A stretch of DNA of 64,000 bases from Leclercia sp. 29361 (GTDB lineage Bacteria > Pseudomonadota > Gammaproteobacteria > Enterobacterales > Enterobacteriaceae): the NCBI RefSeq assembly GCF_011290365.1, contig NZ_CP049786.1, positions 2,294,001-2,358,000 of the forward strand, in the 5' to 3' direction. Under the pieces are notes generated by a model that was given only the letters and a program-made list of their open reading frames with translations, had not been told where the DNA came from and made no database searches. Made by a program: the position numbers and the translations under genes. Below are positions 42,513-51,524 of this stretch, piece after piece. Every line of letters begins with the position of its first letter. The stretch's first letter is position 1.

Positions 42513-45500
42513 ATGCCTATTTTTCACTCATTCTGGCAGGCGGGGTTTGAGGGTGCGGATTTTGTTACACGGCAGGGTCATGCCCTATCCATGGATCATG
42601 AAACGGGCCATGACAGCAGACATCACGATGATTACAGGGCGCTTAGCCCTTTTAATATCGCCACGGTCAGAGAGAGCGTTGGCTGGCGACTGACTGATAA
42701 ATCAGGCGGTTACGATTTTAGCACTGTCACCGCAAAAATGGTGTCGGCAAAGGAGAACGGTATCCAGATTTGCTGGACGATTTGTCATTACGGCTGGCCA
42801 GACGATGTCGATTTTTTCTCAGATGAATTTGTGGCGCGTTTCGCCCGGCTGTGCGGCGCGCTGGCCGCCTTCTTGCGCCCCTGGTATCAGGAGCCGCCGG
42901 TCTACTCCCCGGTCAACGAAATCTCCTTCACCGCCTGGGGTATTGCCGTGGGCCTGTTTCCTGCCGCCCTTCCTGCAGACATAAACGGTATACAAATCAA
43001 ACGGCAACTGGTTCGCGCCACCCTGGCTGGCTGCGATGCCATCTGGGCGGCCGATCCCCGGGCGAGAATTTTGCACTGTGACCCAATTGTTCATCTGATT
43101 TCTCCCGACGACGACCCCACGACCAAAGAGGAAACCGAGGCACTGCGTACCGCGCAGTTCCAGGCGTGGGACATGTTAGCGGGACGGCATGAGCCAGAGC
43201 TGGGTGGCCACCCGCGTTATCTGGATCTGATCGGGGCCAATTATTACCACGACAACCAGTGGATAACGGGAAACAACCAGCGCCTTCCCTGGCATCTTGG
43301 CGATCGCCGACGACGACGATTACACGAGATGTTGCAGGAACTTTATGAACGCTATCACCGCCCTATTCTGCTTGCCGAAACAAGCCATGTTGGCAGTGGA
43401 CGTGGAGCCTGGATTAACGACGTCGCCTCTGAGGTGGCTCAGGCTCAGCTGGCGGGCGTTGAGCTCTCCGGAATTTGTCTTTACCCCATTATTGACCGCC
43501 CCGACTGGGAAAATAATGCCGTCTGGCATCACTGCGGTTTATGGGACATTTCCCCGGATAAAGAGCGACATCTTAATACCGTTTATGCACGCGCGCTTAA
43601 GCAAACCCAGTCCCGGCTGGAATATTTTCAACAGCCATCAGGCGCCTTTACCTGCAACGGCACAGAGGTATCAGATATGAAAAAAATCTATGTGTTTAGT
43701 CACCTGCGCTGGGACTTTGTCTTTCAGCGTCCACAGCATCTGATGACACGTCTTGCCCAGCACTATCACATCGTCTTTATCGAAGAGCCGCTGTATTCAG
43801 CGGACAAACCTGAGCTGAAGCTCTCCCGGCCCGCACCGAACGTCACCGTGGTTCAGCCGCACACCCCGTCAACGACGCCAGGATTCCATGACGAGCAGAT
43901 TGCTTTTCTGGAAACGCTCCTGACAGAGCTTCGGGAGCCGGACGAAACCCCGGTGGTCTGGTTCTATACACCGATGGCGCTTCCGCTGCTGAAGGTATTT
44001 ACTCCGGCAATCGTGATTTACGACTGCATGGATGAGCTCGCCGCCTTTGAGAAAGCCCCCCGCCAGCTTTTGCAGCGTGAGTCAGCCCTCCTGACCCGGG
44101 CGGATATTGTCTTTACCGGCGGCCCGAGCCTGTATGAGGCAAGAAAAGGACGTCACCCGAACATTCACTGTTTTGCCAGTAGCGTCGATGCGGTCCATTT
44201 TGAACAGGCACTGGATCGCGGGAATCATCATCCGCTGCAGGACGACATTCCGCATCCGCGGTTGGGGTATTACGGGGTCATTGATGAACGGATGGATTTA
44301 TCGCTGATTGCCGCCCTGGCGGATTCACATCCGGAGTGGCAGATCGTGATGGTCGGCCCGGTGGTGAAGATCGATCCCGCCACCCTGCCCAGACGCAGCA
44401 ACATCCATTATCCCGGCATGCAGCCGTATCAGGCGCTGCCCCAGTTTCTTGCCGGCTGGGATGTGTGCCTGATGCCGTTCGCGCTGAACGAATCCACGCG
44501 TTTTATTAGCCCGACAAAAGTGCTCGAATACATGGCCGCGCAGCTTCCGGTGGTGAGCACCGCCATTGCCGATGTCGAAAAACCCTATAGCCACGTGGTA
44601 GCCGTCGCTCACGACCAGTCAGCGTTTATCGCCGCCTGTGAACAGGCGCTGGCGCTGCCGGAAGAGACCCGACAAGCGCAGCAGCAGATGATGCAGCGTA
44701 TTATCGCCAGCACCTCCTGGGATAAAACCGTGCAGAGCATGCACGAGCTGATTGAGAGCGCATTTTCACACTATCTGGATGCCTCCGCTGCGACGGTCAA
44801 TGCAGCGGATAGCAACCCGGAGGACGCCTCTTCCGAGCCGGTTTTACGCCTGATACCAGCGAAACAGGCCCATACGGAAACCGAAAAGTGTTTGATCCTC
44901 GGGGCCGGGCCTACCGGCCTGAGCGCGGCCTATCACTATGGTGAAGGGGCGACGTTACTTGAGCGCAATACCACGGTTGGAGGGCTCTGCCGCTCGATTC
45001 AGGACAAAGGTTTTACCTTCGACTATGCGGGCCACATTATGTTTTCCGCGGACGAAGAGGTGCTGGCGCTGTACAAGACGTTACTGGGGGACAATATCCA
45101 CTGGCAGATCCGCGAAGCCTGGGTCTATACCGACGGCGTCTATACCCGCTACCCGTTCCAGGGATCGCTTTACGGTCTGCCGGCCACGGTTGTTAAAGAG
45201 TGCATTCTGGGGGCTATCGAGGCGCGCTACGGAACAGGCTCTGACGTACAGAGCATGACGAACTGCACAGAGAAAACCGGTCAGGGTAAGCATCACCACG
45301 ACTGCTGTGCCGATGGCGCGGTGCCGGACTACATCAGCGCCGATCCGGCAGAAAAAGCCCCCCGTAAAGACAGTTTTGAAGCCTTCATCTATGAGACGTG
45401 GGGCAAGGGGATCGCCCGGCATTTCGCCATTCCTTACAACAAAAAGCTCTGGACGGTACCGCTGTCGGAAATGGAGACATCCTGGCTGGGTGGTCGCGTC

Positions 45501-46313
45501 CCCCTGCCCGATCTGGAGCAGATTATCGAGGGTGCCCTGAACGAGACTGCGAAGCCGATGGGGCCAAATGCCCGCTTCGGTTATCCGCTACAGGGTGGTT
45601 TCCAGGCGCTGATGAACGGGTTCCTGCCGCACATCAAAGGCCGGATCGAGACCGGGGCTGAAGTCAGTAAAATTTACGCCAATCAGCATATTGTTGCCCT
45701 CGCAGACGGACGGCAGTATCGCTATGAACGGATGATCAGCACCCTGGTGCTGCCGGAACTGATTCGCCTGATGGGGGATGAGGTGCCGCCAGAAGTCCGT
45801 AAAGCAGCGAAAGGCCTGCGCCACGTCTCGGTTCGCTGCGTCAATCTGGGGATTGGCCGCGACAATCTTACCGACAAACACTGGATCTACTACGCCAGTA
45901 AGACGGTATTCCACCGCATTTTTGTTCAGGGCAACGCCAGTCCCTTCTGCAGTCCACCCGGCAGCTGCGGCCTGACCTGCGAAATCAGTTACTCACCGGA
46001 TAAACCGTTGCCGGTCGATGGCCAGGCGCTGATCGACCGCTGCATTAAGGAGTGCATCGAATCCGGGATCATTTCGGCCGAGGATGAGATTATCACCGCC
46101 AACCAAATCGACATCCCTTACGCCTACGTGATTTACGATCAGAGCAGGAAGGAGAACGTAGAAACGATCCGCAAATGGCTGTTGCTGCATGGCATCACCC
46201 TCGCCGGACGTTACAGCGAATGGGAATACTACAATTCGGACCATGCGTTTATCGCCGGGAAAGTCGCCGTTGAGAAAGTCAGGGGGTCAGCTTACCGGCA
46301 TTCTGTTTCCTGA
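42513..46313 (+). CDS. Three-domain fusion: glycoside hydrolase-like + GT4 glycosyltransferase + UDP-galactopyranose-mutase-like flavoprotein
   Basis: One uninterrupted frame of 1266 residues, ATG preceded by GGGAG. Residues 1-388 resemble clan GH-A (GH1-like) beta-glycosidases: acid/base candidate Glu136 in YSPVNEISF and nucleophile candidate Glu289 in LLAETSHVG. Residues 389-770 form a GT4-like glycosyltransferase (starting MKKIYVFSHLRWDFVFQRPQ; SPTKVLEYMAA is the donor-binding motif). Residues 790-1266 are a FAD-binding amine-oxidase/UDP-galactopyranose-mutase-like domain, with GAGPTG at 797-802 and GGLCRS; its inserted loop near residue 925 holds GKHHHDCC. The GT domain begins with its own ATG eight bases after AGAGG (43664-43668), which suggests recently fused genes or internal translation. 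No signal peptide. Probably makes or remodels a surface glycan or glycolipid; the product is unknown. Confidence 0.78.
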   Translation: MPIFHSFWQAGFEGADFVTRQGHALSMDHETGHDSRHHDDYRALSPFNIATVRESVGWRLTDKSGGYDFSTVTAKMVSAKENGIQICWTICHYGWPDDVDFFSDEFVARFARLCGALAAFLRPWYQEPPVYSPVNEISFTAWGIAVGLFPAALPADINGIQIKRQLVRATLAGCDAIWAADPRARILHCDPIVHLISPDDDPTTKEETEALRTAQFQAWDMLAGRHEPELGGHPRYLDLIGANYYHDNQWITGNNQRLPWHLGDRRRRRLHEMLQELYERYHRPILLAETSHVGSGRGAWINDVASEVAQAQLAGVELSGICLYPIIDRPDWENNAVWHHCGLWDISPDKERHLNTVYARALKQTQSRLEYFQQPSGAFTCNGTEVSDMKKIYVFSHLRWDFVFQRPQHLMTRLAQHYHIVFIEEPLYSADKPELKLSRPAPNVTVVQPHTPSTTPGFHDEQIAFLETLLTELREPDETPVVWFYTPMALPLLKVFTPAIVIYDCMDELAAFEKAPRQLLQRESALLTRADIVFTGGPSLYEARKGRHPNIHCFASSVDAVHFEQALDRGNHHPLQDDIPHPRLGYYGVIDERMDLSLIAALADSHPEWQIVMVGPVVKIDPATLPRRSNIHYPGMQPYQALPQFLAGWDVCLMPFALNESTRFISPTKVLEYMAAQLPVVSTAIADVEKPYSHVVAVAHDQSAFIAACEQALALPEETRQAQQQMMQRIIASTSWDKTVQSMHELIESAFSHYLDASAATVNAADSNPEDASSEPVLRLIPAKQAHTETEKCLILGAGPTGLSAAYHYGEGATLLERNTTVGGLCRSIQDKGFTFDYAGHIMFSADEEVLALYKTLLGDNIHWQIREAWVYTDGVYTRYPFQGSLYGLPATVVKECILGAIEARYGTGSDVQSMTNCTEKTGQGKHHHDCCADGAVPDYISADPAEKAPRKDSFEAFIYETWGKGIARHFAIPYNKKLWTVPLSEMETSWLGGRVPLPDLEQIIEGALNETAKPMGPNARFGYPLQGGFQALMNGFLPHIKGRIETGAEVSKIYANQHIVALADGRQYRYERMISTLVLPELIRLMGDEVPPEVRKAAKGLRHVSVRCVNLGIGRDNLTDKHWIYYASKTVFHRIFVQGNASPFCSPPGSCGLTCEISYSPDKPLPVDGQALIDRCIKECIESGIISAEDEIITANQIDIPYAYVIYDQSRKENVETIRKWLLLHGITLAGRYSEWEYYNSDHAFIAGKVAVEKVRGSAYRHSVS

Positions 46314-46326
46314 CGGTAAGATGATT

Positions 46327-46466
46327 AACCTGTTCAGCCGTCGCCGTTTGCGCTAACGTATTGATCCTACGTCGGTCGCAAACGGCCCCGCTTTTCTGCG
46401 AGGCTACGGTCAACGGGCACAATGTTAAGGTGCCATAATGTAATAACAGCATTGTATGTTGTAACT
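46327..46466 (-). pseudogene. Decayed partial copy of hipB and its upstream region
   Basis: 24 bp at 46327-46350 are identical to 41615-41638 inside hipB, and similarity continues with changes for about 40 bp. The upstream part also matches: GCACAATG...AAGG and the 16-bp ATTGTATGTTGTAACT (46451-46466) correspond to 41851-41904. The hipB start and all four operators are missing from this copy. Both copies have the same orientation, so they form direct repeats flanking the fusion gene. The rest of 46314-46637 shows no gene. Confidence 0.75.
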
Positions 46467-46637
46467 ATTGATAAGATAGTTTGATCCGTGATGTGGCTCG
46501 GTTATGAGGCCACCAGCCAACGGCCGGTAAGAATAGCGCAACAAAATCGGGATGATTATTATCTGCCCCCCCCTCGCTGAGATTGACTTACCTCCGAATA
46601 GAACCAAAATAAATGTTCCCGGCGACACACTGTAGAA

Positions 46638-47978
46638 ATGGAGTCTATCATCGCCTGCTCACGTCATTCTCAGCTTGCTACCAACCTTAAACGCTCCGGC
46701 GCGCTGATCGCCTGGGCGTTGTTACTGGTCAGTTGCAGCTCTACCCCACCCAAATCACTGGTCACCCCGCTTCCGCCGGTCGCTAAACAGCCCCTGCCGG
46801 ATAAAACAGGACCTCATGAGCCGGTGCGCGGCGTCTGGCTGGCGACCGTCTCTCGTCTCGACTGGCCACCGCTGGCGTCGGTGAACGGTCGCCCTGCCGC
46901 ACCGCGGATCGCCATGCAGCAAAAGGCCCTGACCGATAAGCTGGATAACCTGAAAAGTCTCGGGATTAACACCGTGTTTTTCCAGGTCAAACCGGACGGC
47001 ACGGCGTTATGGCCATCAAAGATTTTGCCATGGTCGGATATGCTGACCGGCCAAATCGGTCAGGATCCGGGCTACGACCCTCTGCAGTTTATGCTCGATG
47101 AAGCGCACAAGCGTGGGATGAAGGTCCATGCCTGGTTTAATCCGTACCGCGTGACAACCAATACCCGGCCCGGCACGGTCGCGGAGCTGAACCGTACCCT
47201 GTCGCTCAACCCGCCGAGCGTGTTTGTTCTGCATCGGGAGTGGATCCGCACCGCAGGCGATCGCTATGTCCTCGACCCCGGTATTCCGGAAGCCCGGGAA
47301 TGGATCACCAGCATCGTGGCGGAAGTGGTATCGCGCTATCCGGTGGACGGCGTGCAGTTCGATGATTACTTCTATGCGGAATCCCCGAACTCAACGCTCA
47401 ACGATAACCAGACGTACCGCCAGTATGGGCAGAGTTTTGACTCGAAAGCTGACTGGCGACGTGATAATACCCAACAATTGATTACCCAGGTGTCGCGGAC
47501 CATTAAGCAGATCAATCCCAACGTTGAATTTGGCGTGAGTCCGGCAGGAGTATGGCGTAACCGCTCTCACGATCCGGCCGGGTCCGATACCCGGGGTGCC
47601 GCAGCTTACGACGAGTCTTTCGCCGATAGCCGACGCTGGGTGCAGCAGGGTCTGCTGGACTACATCGCCCCGCAGATCTACTGGCCGTTTTCCCGCGATG
47701 CGGCGCGCTATGACGTGCTGGCGAAATGGTGGGCTGGCGTGGTGAAACCAACCCATACCCGGCTCTACATTGGTGTCGCGCTGTATAAGGTGGGCGAGCC
47801 GTCGAGCAAGGAGCCCGACTGGACGGTGCAAGGTGGCGTGCCGGAGTTGAAAAAACAGCTGGATCTGAACGAATCCGAGCCGCAGATCGACGGCACTATC
47901 CTGTTCCGAGAGAACAACCTGAATCAGCCCCAGGCGCAGGAGGCGGTGCGGTATCTGCGAACCCGCTGGGGGTCGTAG
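46638..47978 (+). CDS. digH: DigH, divisome-localised glycosyl hydrolase (YddW)
   Basis: Outer-membrane lipoprotein of 446 residues with lipobox LLLVSC and Ser next, then a GHL10/DUF187 glycoside-hydrolase barrel. E. coli DigH (439 residues) cleaves denuded peptidoglycan glycans at the septum. Matching blocks are RGVWLATVSRLDWPP, NTVFFQVKPDGTALWPSKILPWSD, GVQFDDYFY (catalytic acid region) and YIAPQIYWPFSR. It appears to be a close orthologue. It lies alone between the hipB remnant and a hairpin. Confidence 0.95.
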   Translation: MESIIACSRHSQLATNLKRSGALIAWALLLVSCSSTPPKSLVTPLPPVAKQPLPDKTGPHEPVRGVWLATVSRLDWPPLASVNGRPAAPRIAMQQKALTDKLDNLKSLGINTVFFQVKPDGTALWPSKILPWSDMLTGQIGQDPGYDPLQFMLDEAHKRGMKVHAWFNPYRVTTNTRPGTVAELNRTLSLNPPSVFVLHREWIRTAGDRYVLDPGIPEAREWITSIVAEVVSRYPVDGVQFDDYFYAESPNSTLNDNQTYRQYGQSFDSKADWRRDNTQQLITQVSRTIKQINPNVEFGVSPAGVWRNRSHDPAGSDTRGAAAYDESFADSRRWVQQGLLDYIAPQIYWPFSRDAARYDVLAKWWAGVVKPTHTRLYIGVALYKVGEPSSKEPDWTVQGGVPELKKQLDLNESEPQIDGTILFRENNLNQPQAQEAVRYLRTRWGS

Positions 47979-48007
47979 TTTCTGCCAGAAGATAATAGTC
48001 ATTAGTC

Positions 48008-48032
48008 GAACCCTCCCGGTCTGAGAGGGTTC
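48008..48032. terminator. Hairpin between convergent digH and SDR genes
   Basis: GAACCCTC-N9-GAGGGTTC, perfect 8-bp arms. The T content after it is low on the plus strand (GTTATAAA). Probably a bidirectional terminator. Confidence 0.65.
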
Positions 48033-48051
48033 GTTATAAACATCCCCTCTC

Positions 48052-48798
48052 TTACAGTTCCTGAGCGGTTGGACGGAAAATAATTTCGTTAACGCCCACA
48101 TCCTCCGGCTCATTGATGGCAAACGCGACCATCCGGGCAAAGGTCTCAGGGGGGACGCCCACCTTACTGACATACTCCTGGTTAGCGGCCTGCACATCCT
48201 TATCGCTGATATGTTCAAGTAATTCCGTTGATACGGCTCCCGGTGAAATGATCGTGGCGCGAATATTCCAGGCACTGGCTTCGTTTCTCAAGCCTTCAGT
48301 TAAGGCTCGTACCGCAAACTTGGTGGCTGAATAGACCGCTGAGGTAGGAAAGACCAGATGGCCGGCAACCGAAGCCGTATTAATGATATGACCAGATTTC
48401 TGGGCTTTCATTATTGGTAAAGCCGCAGCGATACCGTGCAGTACCCCTCTCAGGTTGACGTCAATCATCTGATCCCATTCATTCACCTTCGCTTGATCAA
48501 GGGAAGAAAGCGGCATCACGCCGGCATTATTAATGAGCACATCAATCCGTCCCCATTTAGCCACTGTGGTATCGACCAATTTTTTAACGTCCTCCAGGCT
48601 GGTAACATCCGTCACCATTGCAAGCGCCTCACCTCCCTCTCCGTTAATATCATTAGCGATAACCTTGATGCGATCAGCGCGTCGGGCGGCCAGTACAACG
48701 CGGGCGCCTTTTTGCGCCAGATGGCGCGCGGCCGCCTCGCCCATACCACTTGACGCGCCAGTAATAACGATGACTTTATCTTTGATGTTGTCTTTCAT
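48052..48798 (-). CDS. Short-chain dehydrogenase/reductase
   Basis: NAD(P)-dependent SDR of 248 residues starting at the ATG at 48798, after AAGGAAACCATC; the frame upstream to 48879 is unsupported. The cofactor motif is TGASSGMGEAAA, with AARRADR suggesting NADP. NNAGV and the catalytic Ser-Tyr-Lys (NTASVAG and YSATK) are complete. It is close to the clavaldehyde-dehydrogenase-like/YdfG-like SDR group. It lies 37 bp after the esterase gene on the same strand, so the two form an operon opposite a LysR regulator. The substrate is unknown. Confidence 0.9.
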   Translation of the reverse strand: MKDNIKDKVIVITGASSGMGEAAARHLAQKGARVVLAARRADRIKVIANDINGEGGEALAMVTDVTSLEDVKKLVDTTVAKWGRIDVLINNAGVMPLSSLDQAKVNEWDQMIDVNLRGVLHGIAAALPIMKAQKSGHIINTASVAGHLVFPTSAVYSATKFAVRALTEGLRNEASAWNIRATIISPGAVSTELLEHISDKDVQAANQEYVSKVGVPPETFARMVAFAINEPEDVGVNEIIFRPTAQEL

Positions 48799-48835
48799 GA
48801 TGGTTTCCTTCTGTGGTCTGTTGAATAAATGACGG

Positions 48836-50428
48836 TCAATAGATGCCCTGTTGATCCCAGAATGCGCAGTGATGATCATCTGAGAAACGTCCCAACACCA
48901 TCGTCCCCGTGGGCAAGGCGAAGGTCATGTAGTTATCGCGTTGCGAGCGGAATTGAGGCCATGCGTCTTTGCATGATGTCATTTTTTCCATCGCCACAAA
49001 GTAGCTCACCATGTCGGCCGATAACTTTTCCTGTAGAGGATTCAGTTTGGTACGGGTTGTACTTGCGCCATGGAATCCTGGAAACAGATAGGCCAGTTCA
49101 AAGGTATGCGCCGCAAGCAGGGGGAATGTCGTCGGTCCGATATAAGATGGGGCTGTACGATCGCTGAACTCATAAGCATATACGGGAATTTTGTCCGAAA
49201 GCGCCTGGTTCAGCGCTCGCGCCGGGCACGAGAACAGGCTGTCTGTGACCGTGGCGGCAAAGGCTTCGCTCGGGTTCTCATAATTGCTGAGTGGATACTC
49301 AGCCAGGACCCTGGACTTCAGCGTCTCGCCATACTGGTGGCCGACCCACTCGGGCCAGTCTTTTGCCTGCAGAGGCTTTCCATGGGTTAATTCAGGTAAG
49401 GCCACAAAGAAATGGCCTTCGTCACGCGTTGTGCCGTTAATCAGCGTGACAGGATTAATGTTGCCGCTCATATAGGCATCTGCAGGATGGACGGGGATAA
49501 CACGGCCATCGATGATGAGCTGGTTATGCAGATAGGCACCCTGCACATCCAGTACCCGCCGCGTCGGAACCGCACGCAGGCAGGCACTATCTTCAGGACT
49601 ACAACCCAGCGCTTGGGCAAAGTCTGACCCCGTCTTCTGCGCCACGCTAAGAGGACGTGGCGCGCCGAAAGCCGGATAGCGAGACATAATGGCTGCACCA
49701 CTCATGGAGATTGCATGCTGAAATAACCCCGCTGAACCTGGCGCGGCAATGTGCGCCATGACGCTATTGCCCCCTGAAGATTCTCCGGCGATGGTCACGT
49801 TTGAGGGATCGCCGCCAAATGCAGATATATTTTTCTGTACCCAACGCAGCGCGGCCTGTTGATCCATTAGTCCGTAGTTACCCGATTCATGCCCCTCCAT
49901 ATCAAGGCCTGGCACGGACAGAAAGCCAAAGGTACCCAGACGGTAATTCAGCGTGACCACGATGGATTGTCCCTGTCTGACAAGTCTGGAAGGATCATAA
50001 TCTCCCCCCTGACCTACCTGCAGTGCACCGCCATGTATCCAGACAAAAACAGGCTGCCTCTTATCTGTATCTTTCAGTTCAGCAGGGCGATAAACGTTGA
50101 GATAGAGACAATCTTCACTGCCACCAGCCCTTGCAAAATCACCGAGATCGGCATTTTGCGCGCACTGGCTTGCCAGCGTGTTGGCTGTCCTCGGTGTGGT
50201 CCAGGATGCAACGGCGTGCGGCGGTTGCCAGCGCAGTTGCTTAATCGGGGCGGCGGCATAAGGCAGACCTAGCCACGATATAACACCTTCTTTTTCCGTG
50301 CCGATAACCGGGCCAGAAGCGGTTTCGCGCAGTGTGGCGTTGTTTGCCAGAGCAGACGCGCTGAATAAACTCGTAGCGCTAACAATTAGCGCTACGGCAG
50401 TCAGCAATGGGGTGGTGAGGAATTTCAT
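48836..50428 (-). CDS. Type B carboxylesterase, exported
   Basis: Carboxylesterase/lipase of 530 residues with a signal peptide (residues 1-27, ending SASALA) when started at the ATG at 50428, after AAGG. The upstream frame to 50515 has no support. The type-B signatures are present: EDCLYLNVYRP, the oxyanion HGGAL, the nucleophile GESSGGNSV and a histidine in the AAHTFELAYLF region. Cysteines in the conserved positions could form disulfides in the periplasm. It is the first gene of a two-gene unit with the SDR, divergent from the LysR gene, and possibly hydrolyses an ester whose alcohol the SDR then oxidises. Confidence 0.9.
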   Translation of the reverse strand: MKFLTTPLLTAVALIVSATSLFSASALANNATLRETASGPVIGTEKEGVISWLGLPYAAAPIKQLRWQPPHAVASWTTPRTANTLASQCAQNADLGDFARAGGSEDCLYLNVYRPAELKDTDKRQPVFVWIHGGALQVGQGGDYDPSRLVRQGQSIVVTLNYRLGTFGFLSVPGLDMEGHESGNYGLMDQQAALRWVQKNISAFGGDPSNVTIAGESSGGNSVMAHIAAPGSAGLFQHAISMSGAAIMSRYPAFGAPRPLSVAQKTGSDFAQALGCSPEDSACLRAVPTRRVLDVQGAYLHNQLIIDGRVIPVHPADAYMSGNINPVTLINGTTRDEGHFFVALPELTHGKPLQAKDWPEWVGHQYGETLKSRVLAEYPLSNYENPSEAFAATVTDSLFSCPARALNQALSDKIPVYAYEFSDRTAPSYIGPTTFPLLAAHTFELAYLFPGFHGASTTRTKLNPLQEKLSADMVSYFVAMEKMTSCKDAWPQFRSQRDNYMTFALPTGTMVLGRFSDDHHCAFWDQQGIY

Positions 50429-50567
50429 AGTTAAACCTTGAGACAATACAGGGATGACATAACTATAAAGTCCCGAGGCTAAGAAAATTAGCGGTGTAAT
50501 ATGGGTTAGAATCATGAAGTATTTTCATCAATTAAAACCGTGTTTAAGTCATTAAGAGGTGTTGCTG

Positions 50568-51461
50568 GTGGTACGAAATAACGTAAATGATTTAGTGGCG
50601 TTTCTTGCCGTCGCACGGGAACGTAGCTTCACAAAGGCAGCGGCAAAAATGAGCATTTCTCAGTCTGCTCTGAGCCACACTATACTTAACCTCGAAAAAA
50701 GACTTGGCGTCCGGTTGCTGACCCGTACTACCCGTGCGGTGACGCCAACTGAGGCCGGAGAGCGTTTGCTGGAGGGGATCGGTCCACATTTTGATGGTAT
50801 TGAAACGCAGCTCGAAGCGCTCAACGTGTTTAAAGACACCCCATCCGGAACCATAAGAATTAATGCCCCTGATTTTGCTATCAGTTGCGTGCTGCTGCCC
50901 AAATTGCGGGAATTTATCCTGCGCTATCCAGAGGTCACCGTTGAGCTGGTACAGGATAATGGTTTAACCGATATCGTGACCGAACGATTTGATGCGGGCG
51001 TCAGAATGGGTTATCAGTTAGCCAACGGCATGATTTCCGCGCGTATCAGCCCGGATTTTCGTTTTGCAGTAATAGGTTCAACGTCATATTTCGCCAACCA
51101 CCAGCAGCCCTCTACGCCACAGGATTTAATCAACCAGACGTGTATCAACTACCGTTTTCTTACCGGCGGTGGGCTATACGCCTGGGAATTTATGGAGAAT
51201 GGACAGGAGCTAAAAATACGTGTGGATGGCCAGCTTGTATTCAATGACATACATCATGTGCTTGATGCCGCTTTAGCCGGGCTGGGGCTAGCCTATGTCC
51301 CTGAAGAAATTGCCCAGCCCTGGATTGAAAAAGGTGAAGTGATAAGGGTTCTGGAAACTTATTCCCCTTTCTGGGACGGGTTTTATCTCTATTATCCTCA
51401 TCGTCATCAGGCCTCACCGGCTTTCAGGGAACTTCTTAATGCCCTGCGCGTACAAGAATAG
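50568..51461 (+). CDS. LysR-family regulator
   Basis: LysR-type regulator of 297 residues. I chose the GTG at 50568, eight bases after AGAGG; a GTG at 50559 is also open. The helix-turn-helix (RSFTKAAAKMSISQSALSHTILNLEKRLGVRLLTRTTRAVTPTEAG) and the effector domain place it in the CrgA/AaeR-like group. It is divergent from the esterase/SDR unit, with 139 bp between starts, and is its likely regulator. Confidence 0.9.
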   Translation: MVRNNVNDLVAFLAVARERSFTKAAAKMSISQSALSHTILNLEKRLGVRLLTRTTRAVTPTEAGERLLEGIGPHFDGIETQLEALNVFKDTPSGTIRINAPDFAISCVLLPKLREFILRYPEVTVELVQDNGLTDIVTERFDAGVRMGYQLANGMISARISPDFRFAVIGSTSYFANHQQPSTPQDLINQTCINYRFLTGGGLYAWEFMENGQELKIRVDGQLVFNDIHHVLDAALAGLGLAYVPEEIAQPWIEKGEVIRVLETYSPFWDGFYLYYPHRHQASPAFRELLNALRVQE

Positions 51462-51491
51462 CATGCCGATGCTGCGTCTTTCAGAAAGTAA

Positions 51492-51524
51492 ATGCCGGTG
51501 GCGCTTCGCTTGCCCGGCCTACGG
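51492..51524. repeat. REP element
   Basis: GCCGGTGGCGCTTCGCTTGCCCGGCCTAC-type unit between the convergent LysR and MFS genes; same family as 8802-8834 and 13204-13288. Confidence 0.75.
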
